A DNA stretch of 64,000 nt, from the NCBI RefSeq assembly GCF_002733955.1, contig NZ_NVXQ01000006.1, forward strand, positions 177,351 through 241,350. The letters run 5' to 3'. The position numbers and the translations under genes were made by a program. This document shows positions 60,385-64,000 of this stretch, one piece after another. Origin of the DNA: Hoeflea sp. Lineage in GTDB: Bacteria; Pseudomonadota; Alphaproteobacteria; Rhizobiales; Rhizobiaceae. The notes under the pieces are model-generated. The model worked only from the letters and a program-made list of their open reading frames with translations. It was not told the origin of the DNA and did no database searches. Positions within the stretch are counted from its first letter, which is position 1, and every line of letters starts with the position of its first letter.

Positions 60385-60567
60385 ATGACGCCTCGTAACT
60401 CGCTTCGATATGCCACTCATTCGCTACGTCGGACCAAGGCGACGGGTAATCTCAGAGCGATCCAGATTCTGCTTGGCCACAGCAAAATCGAAAACACGGT
60501 CCGATACCTTGGCGTGGACATCGAAGATGCCCTTGAGTTGGCAGAGCATACCGAAATTTGGTTTTGA
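60385..60567 (+). pseudogene. Tyrosine recombinase C-terminal relic
   Basis: The 60 codons read RYATHSLRRTKAT, then GNLRAIQILLGHSKIE and TVRYLG, the C-terminal end of a phage-type tyrosine integrase with HxxR (THSLR), LGH and a TVRY segment. The N-terminal part is missing, and about six residues expected between RRTKAT and GNLRAIQ are gone, so the product should be inactive. Its place near tRNA-Arg suggests an old integration. Confidence 0.8.
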
Positions 60568-60900
60568 GCGGTTCCGTTTCGACGGGGCCGTGCTCTATTC
60601 GACTGCCGCTACGCTGAACCCGGAGCACGACATAGGCCGAATGGCTGCTTTAACTTGCTCTGTACCGAAAGCTGCCCGTCGGCTCCCGACCCCAAACAAG
60701 CCAGGCTGGATTGCGCCCCCAAGGCGGTCGTTCGCGATCTTGGACCAAGCTCCCCTAAGCAGCCTTTCGCTGCGCTCCGTATCCAGGTCTTGATAGGGCG
60801 GGAAGCGGACTTTTGCTGCGCAGCCCAACAAGGCCAGGCATCCACACTTTTATGTGGTAATGGTCTGTCGTCTATTTATTAATGTCATTTGGATGCGGGA
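60568..60900. other. Noncoding mosaic stretch with inverted repeat
   Basis: This stretch of 333 bases has no supported gene. CGAATGGCTGCTT (60638-60650) and AAGCAGCCTTTCG (60757-60769) form an imperfect inverted repeat (12 of 13) about 106 bases apart. Similar motifs often flank recombinase relics, but this is not proven here. Confidence 0.4.
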
Positions 60901-61299
60901 ATGAATTTCATGAAAAATCTAATAATTGCACTAGTGCTATTAACTGGCACATTTGCTCTTGGCGCTGCGAATGCGGGCCAGAAAATTGTTTCAGCTGCCA
61001 ATGGGAACTGTCTTGCCAGCTCGGAGCGTAGCCAAGAACCGGCTACCCGACTTGTTGTGACGCCATGCAACGATAATCCTAATCAGCACTGGGACTTTTT
61101 TCCCGATGGCAGGATTGAGAATGTGAAATCTGGTTTGTGCATGGGTATCCCATGGAGCAAAATGAACCAGAGAGCAGGCGTCTATCAAGTCGAATGTGAC
61201 GGCAAAAAACACCGGCTTTGGCAAATCGAATTTATTGGCGATGCCACTGTAGTTGTTCGCTCCCAGGCCGGTGGTCTTTGCTTGGATCTTGAAAAGTAG
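60901..61299 (+). CDS. Secreted ricin-B-lectin-like protein
   Basis: The 132-residue protein has a signal peptide (MNFMKNLIIALVLLTGTFAL, cleavage near residue 26 after NAG) and then one beta-trefoil-like unit with the patterns NQHWDFFPDG, SGLCMGIP, HRLWQIEF and GLCLDLE, with repeated CxG and QxW-like motifs typical of ricin-type lectins. Such secreted proteins bind sugars. The start could also be ATG at 60910. Codon use is unlike the neighbouring core genes. Confidence 0.7.
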   Translation: MNFMKNLIIALVLLTGTFALGAANAGQKIVSAANGNCLASSERSQEPATRLVVTPCNDNPNQHWDFFPDGRIENVKSGLCMGIPWSKMNQRAGVYQVECDGKKHRLWQIEFIGDATVVVRSQAGGLCLDLEK

Positions 61300-61356
61300 A
61301 CAAAGGCGGCAAGAACCAACGCTGTTCAAGATCCCTGCACAGGGTCACCGAGCCAA

Positions 61357-61854
61357 ATGTGGATAACAACTGAGGACGCAAATGCCGTTCCCGCCAATAC
61401 AGCCGCCCTTTCTGCATTCGATCCCGAAGCCCCCGCCCGGAAAATGCTACGGCTGGACTCCAAAGGAGACCCTTCGCCATATTTCTCAGAGGACCGGCTT
61501 GCAACCCTGTATAGCCGAGATCTCGTCGGATTCTACAATCGAGCGGTCAACACGCCGTGGGCGCAGCAAATGGGTGGCAGTGTCTTTGACTACGATTTCG
61601 TCATAGGTGGTCAGGATCACTGCCCTCTCGAAAACATGACATTCCAAACTGAACAGCCTTTTGAAACCTCTTGGGACGTGACTGTCCAATTTCAATCTCG
61701 GTCATGCTGGGGAACTGAGGAATACACGAAGGTGGTTTTTTTGATAATTGAAGAGAACGGGCGACCGGTCATAGATGACATATTTGTCTATCACGGCGGC
61801 GAGACAGACATCCTGAAAGTCACCCTGGATCAATTTTGGCTGCAACAGCAGTGA
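61357..61854 (+). CDS. Unknown protein, possibly DUF3828-like
   Basis: The 165-residue frame begins MWITTEDANAVPANTAALSA and includes FYNRAVNTPW, then VGTVQFQSR-like strands (VTVQFQSRSCWGTEEYTKVV) that resemble small secreted immunity or DUF3828 proteins. No signal peptide is visible and no Shine-Dalgarno precedes the ATG, so it may be a 5'-truncated gene. No function is claimed. Confidence 0.5.
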   Translation: MWITTEDANAVPANTAALSAFDPEAPARKMLRLDSKGDPSPYFSEDRLATLYSRDLVGFYNRAVNTPWAQQMGGSVFDYDFVIGGQDHCPLENMTFQTEQPFETSWDVTVQFQSRSCWGTEEYTKVVFLIIEENGRPVIDDIFVYHGGETDILKVTLDQFWLQQQ

Positions 61855-62546
61855 CCGGACTGTGCCGTCTTTTCCCTGCATTCCAAATATCTATCCAGGG
61901 TAGAGTTCATCTCCGGAATCGCCGGTCACAACGGAAAACGGGGGATGCAACGAGCACTCATGAGTCGTTTTCCGGCCGGTTCCAGGTTGCCGGTTTTGTT
62001 AAAAGTGACGACATGAAGTGAATACCTCAAAAGGATCATCGCCAAAGTGCAGCGGATTGCGAGTTGCGAGACAAAATGGAATTTGAACGGCAGCAAAGGG
62101 CCGAAAGCACCAATGAGCGCTCGGCAACTTCGGGCGGTAAGCAGCCTTCCGCTTCATCGCTGACAAAGCAACCAACCCCGGTGTCTTGAAACTCGAAAAA
62201 ATTCTGAAAATGTTCAGCTCAGGCGTTTTCCGCCAAAACTGTATAAACTCGCATCCGCCATTCGCGGGACCAACTAACCTTATCCGAGGCGGACATGAAC
62301 GGTTTGATCAACTCCCATTCCTCGTCCATGCAATCGCCTGCAAAGCGCAGGTGCTTCCGGCCCTATTCCTCCAGAGGGAGTTCAGTCCACGCCATTCGAT
62401 CCTTAGTCTACGCAAAGCACAAAGAAGGAAAAGTCGATGAAATAACTCAACGAAATACTTGGCTGGCCTCTTAGAGGTTGGATACAACTCAGCAGACTCC
62501 CCAATCAGGCACGACCAAGTCAGTAAGTAACCCTTACACAATGCGC
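61855..62546. other. Noncoding accessory stretch
   Basis: This stretch of 692 bases has no convincing gene; an 84-codon frame (62186-62440) shows no family. One inverted repeat, CGGAAAACG (61932-61940) with CGTTTTCCG (61966-61974), encloses the perfect palindrome ACTCATGAGT (61956-61965). It could be a transcription or recombination site; nothing else is seen. Confidence 0.4.
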
Positions 62547-62810
62547 TTAACGTCGCAGACGTCGCACTCTATTGTTGTTAATTCCGCTTCCATCGAAAGT
62601 CCGATTATTATCTGAACCTCTTTGAAGCCATCTGAGTGTACTATTCTGACCAGTGAACGTTGCATCTAAATCGTTTCGTTGACCAGATTGACGAATCGTA
62701 ATGTTGTTGCCATTTCCCTCGGTCAAAATAGACACTTCATTGCCCGCTTGAGCGTAACCAACAGACCAAACCAGCGCAATAGCGGATAAGGCGCGACAGA
62801 AAATACTCAT
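62547..62810 (-). CDS. Curlin-repeat-like secreted protein
   Basis: The 87-residue protein has a signal peptide (MSIFCRALSAIALVWSVGYA, cleavage near residue 22) and then curlin-like repeats rich in N, Q, G and S: EGNGNNITIRQSGQRND and TGQNSTLRWLQRGSDNN. Such repeats form amyloid (curli) subunits, normally with CsgA/CsgB spacing of 18-23 residues. Only two or three repeats are present, and the usual csgEFG secretion genes are not seen in the window. GAGAG precedes the ATG at 62810. Accessory region. Confidence 0.72.
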   Translation of the reverse strand: MSIFCRALSAIALVWSVGYAQAGNEVSILTEGNGNNITIRQSGQRNDLDATFTGQNSTLRWLQRGSDNNRTFDGSGINNNRVRRLRR

Positions 62811-63143
62811 GTTCACTCTCCTCTCCAGCAATATTTAAAAAATTATCTACCATTTTTGGTAAATTTTGTCAATTTATACGGCAGAAACTAGTGATTAGGC
62901 CTTCCAACTAAGGCCACTATGATTTTGCCGTCTAAGTTGTTTGGGGACGCCGTTCTGTGTAGCGGCGTCTTTTCAACGTCTACGCTCCCAGTTTTCCAAA
63001 TATAAGGGCATGTCAAATTTAACAATACTTTGTATCTTAGTATTAACCCATGACATGTTTGAGTTTTGTATTGTCGCAGCATCTCAGCAGCTTTGGTCCC
63101 CCTCTATACTTATCAACCTCTCAATAGAGGCGAAACAGTTTCG

Positions 63144-63908
63144 TTGCGCGTAGATATTGAGCCAGCCTTCGACTTCACGGCCGCCGAGTTTTCGCGATTG
63201 TTTGAAAGGTCGGGTGCGACTGCCTTTCAACACCCAGTCTGGTTACAAGCTTTTTATCGGGATTGGGCTCCGAAGCGGGGCGCGCAGCCGATAATAGTGA
63301 CGGGGCGGTGTTCCTCTGCAGGGCTTTGCTTCGTACTGCCATTGATCCTAAGGCGGATTTCCATAACTTCACTTCTGGAATCTGCTGACTTCGGCGTTAG
63401 TGACTATGCCGCTCCTATCGTTGATCGCCAATGGTGGGAAGCGTTTGAGGATCGGGATACGCTAGTAGAACAGATTGCCCGTAAGTTGCCGCCTTACGAT
63501 ATCCTTCGCATCAAACCTGTGCGACCAGAACACCTGGCGCTCTGGCGCGCCTTTCTGCCCGGCGAAAGCCGCGGTCTTGGCTTCAATGCACATGCAACTC
63601 CAGTTGCTGGGCCAATGGAGTCTTGGCGTGAGGGTGCATTTAGTCGCAGCTTCGCCCGCATGCTGGCACGTAAGCGCAAACGCTTTTTCCGTTCGGCGGA
63701 TGCGAAGTTGGTGGTGTTGGAGGAACCCGTTGCCATTACCCAAGCCCTTAGCAAAATAGCACAATGGCGCTCTGGGCGTTTCGCTGAAGATATAATCCAA
63801 GACCCCGCAGCTTTGAACTTCTACCGATCAGTCGCCGTAGCTGGAGCGGCAGCTAAGTCTACCCGTACCTACGCGCTTGAAGTCGGCGATGACGCAGTTG
63901 GCTACTGA
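63144..63908 (+). pseudogene. BioF2-like acetyltransferase, cut by an insertion sequence
   Basis: The frame reads FDFTAAEFSRLFERSGATAF, HPVWLQAFYRDWAPKRGAQP and FARMLARKRKRFFRSADAKL, matching the N-terminal part of the GNAT/BioF2-like (CelD-type) acetyltransferase family found in polysaccharide genes. It stops about 255 residues in, in GDDAVGY, where the family usually continues for about 100 more. The stop TGA is the first three bases of the inserted element at 63906. The start is ambiguous: TTG at 63144 or TTG at 63066. Confidence 0.7.
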
Positions 63909-64000
63909 CCTGAGACCCGAGTTCCCTCCAGTTTTAAGGAGAGTCTTGGGTTTCTAATCTGACCTCATGCGGCCTGTTTTTCCATAGCTATCTTCATTGC
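63906..64000 (-). mobile_element. End of an insertion sequence, probably IS3-like (rest outside window)
   Basis: Foreign sequence begins with TGACCTGAGACCCGAG right at the break of the acetyltransferase gene. From 64000 to 63965 the minus strand reads AMKIAMEKQAA and stop, the C-terminal end of a transposase frame. A TGA-starting terminal repeat and the transposase close to the end fit IS3-type elements, but the family cannot be fixed from 95 bases. Confidence 0.6.

Noticed and set aside
62186..62440. 84-codon frame in the accessory region
   Set aside because: No ribosome binding site, signal or family; overlaps another frame on the opposite strand.

Overview
The window reads as chromosomal DNA of a Hyphomicrobiales (Rhizobiales) alphaproteobacterium, most like the Rhizobiaceae/Phyllobacteriaceae (Sinorhizobium, Hoeflea and relatives). 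This rests on high GC, a BacA-type peptide transporter, a 3-hydroxybutyrate dehydrogenase linked to xanthine dehydrogenase, a ugpBAEC operon with a Pho box, and rhizobial-style urease genes. The genus is an inference.

Layout. 1-8.2 kb: a SleB-type cell wall hydrolase cut by the left edge, der with a TPR membrane protein, nnrU, a DksA-like zinc finger protein, a CE4 deacetylase, bacA and an MFS transporter. 8.4-15.1 kb: bdhA, a patatin phospholipase and xdhABC on the plus strand, with a PhaR-type box before bdhA and an attenuator-like hairpin before xdhA. 15.1-17.4 kb: a GMC oxidoreductase diverging from a MarR regulator across a perfect palindrome. 17.4-21.6 kb: ugpBAEC. 21.8-28.3 kb: puuD-guaD facing uraH-allA-uraD-puuE, then an FAD oxidoreductase. 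28.3-35.7 kb: mnmD, a hybrid histidine kinase, an MttB-family methyltransferase and a DMT exporter. 36-39.9 kb: a four-gene ATP-grasp/alpha-E/transglutaminase/Anbu operon. 40-42 kb: ureE, a DUF6434-like small gene, ureF and ureG. 42-50 kb: a tctCAB transporter, an epimerase, a flavoprotein, a mutarotase-like protein and small membrane proteins. 50.2-56.5 kb: ureD, ureA, ureB and ureC with unrelated genes between them. 56.9-59.6 kb: a CHASE-PAS-GGDEF-EAL protein. 59.8-64 kb: tRNA-Arg(CCG) followed by an accessory segment with an integrase relic, lectin-like and curlin-like secreted proteins, and an acetyltransferase-like gene broken by an insertion sequence.

How it works together. Much of the window forms one catabolic route. 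GuaD converts guanine to xanthine and XdhABC converts xanthine to urate. PuuD, UraH and UraD carry urate to allantoin, and PuuE opens allantoin to allantoate. AllA releases urea from ureidoglycolate, and urease splits the urea. Only the allantoate-to-ureidoglycolate step was not found here. The xdh genes sit behind the polyhydroxybutyrate gene bdhA, which ties purine oxidation to carbon storage.

The least understood parts are the Anbu operon, the small gene translationally coupled between ureE and ureF, the genes inserted within the urease operon, and the PhaR-type repeats before a 55-residue protein. All family assignments are from reading the translations; no database search was run.
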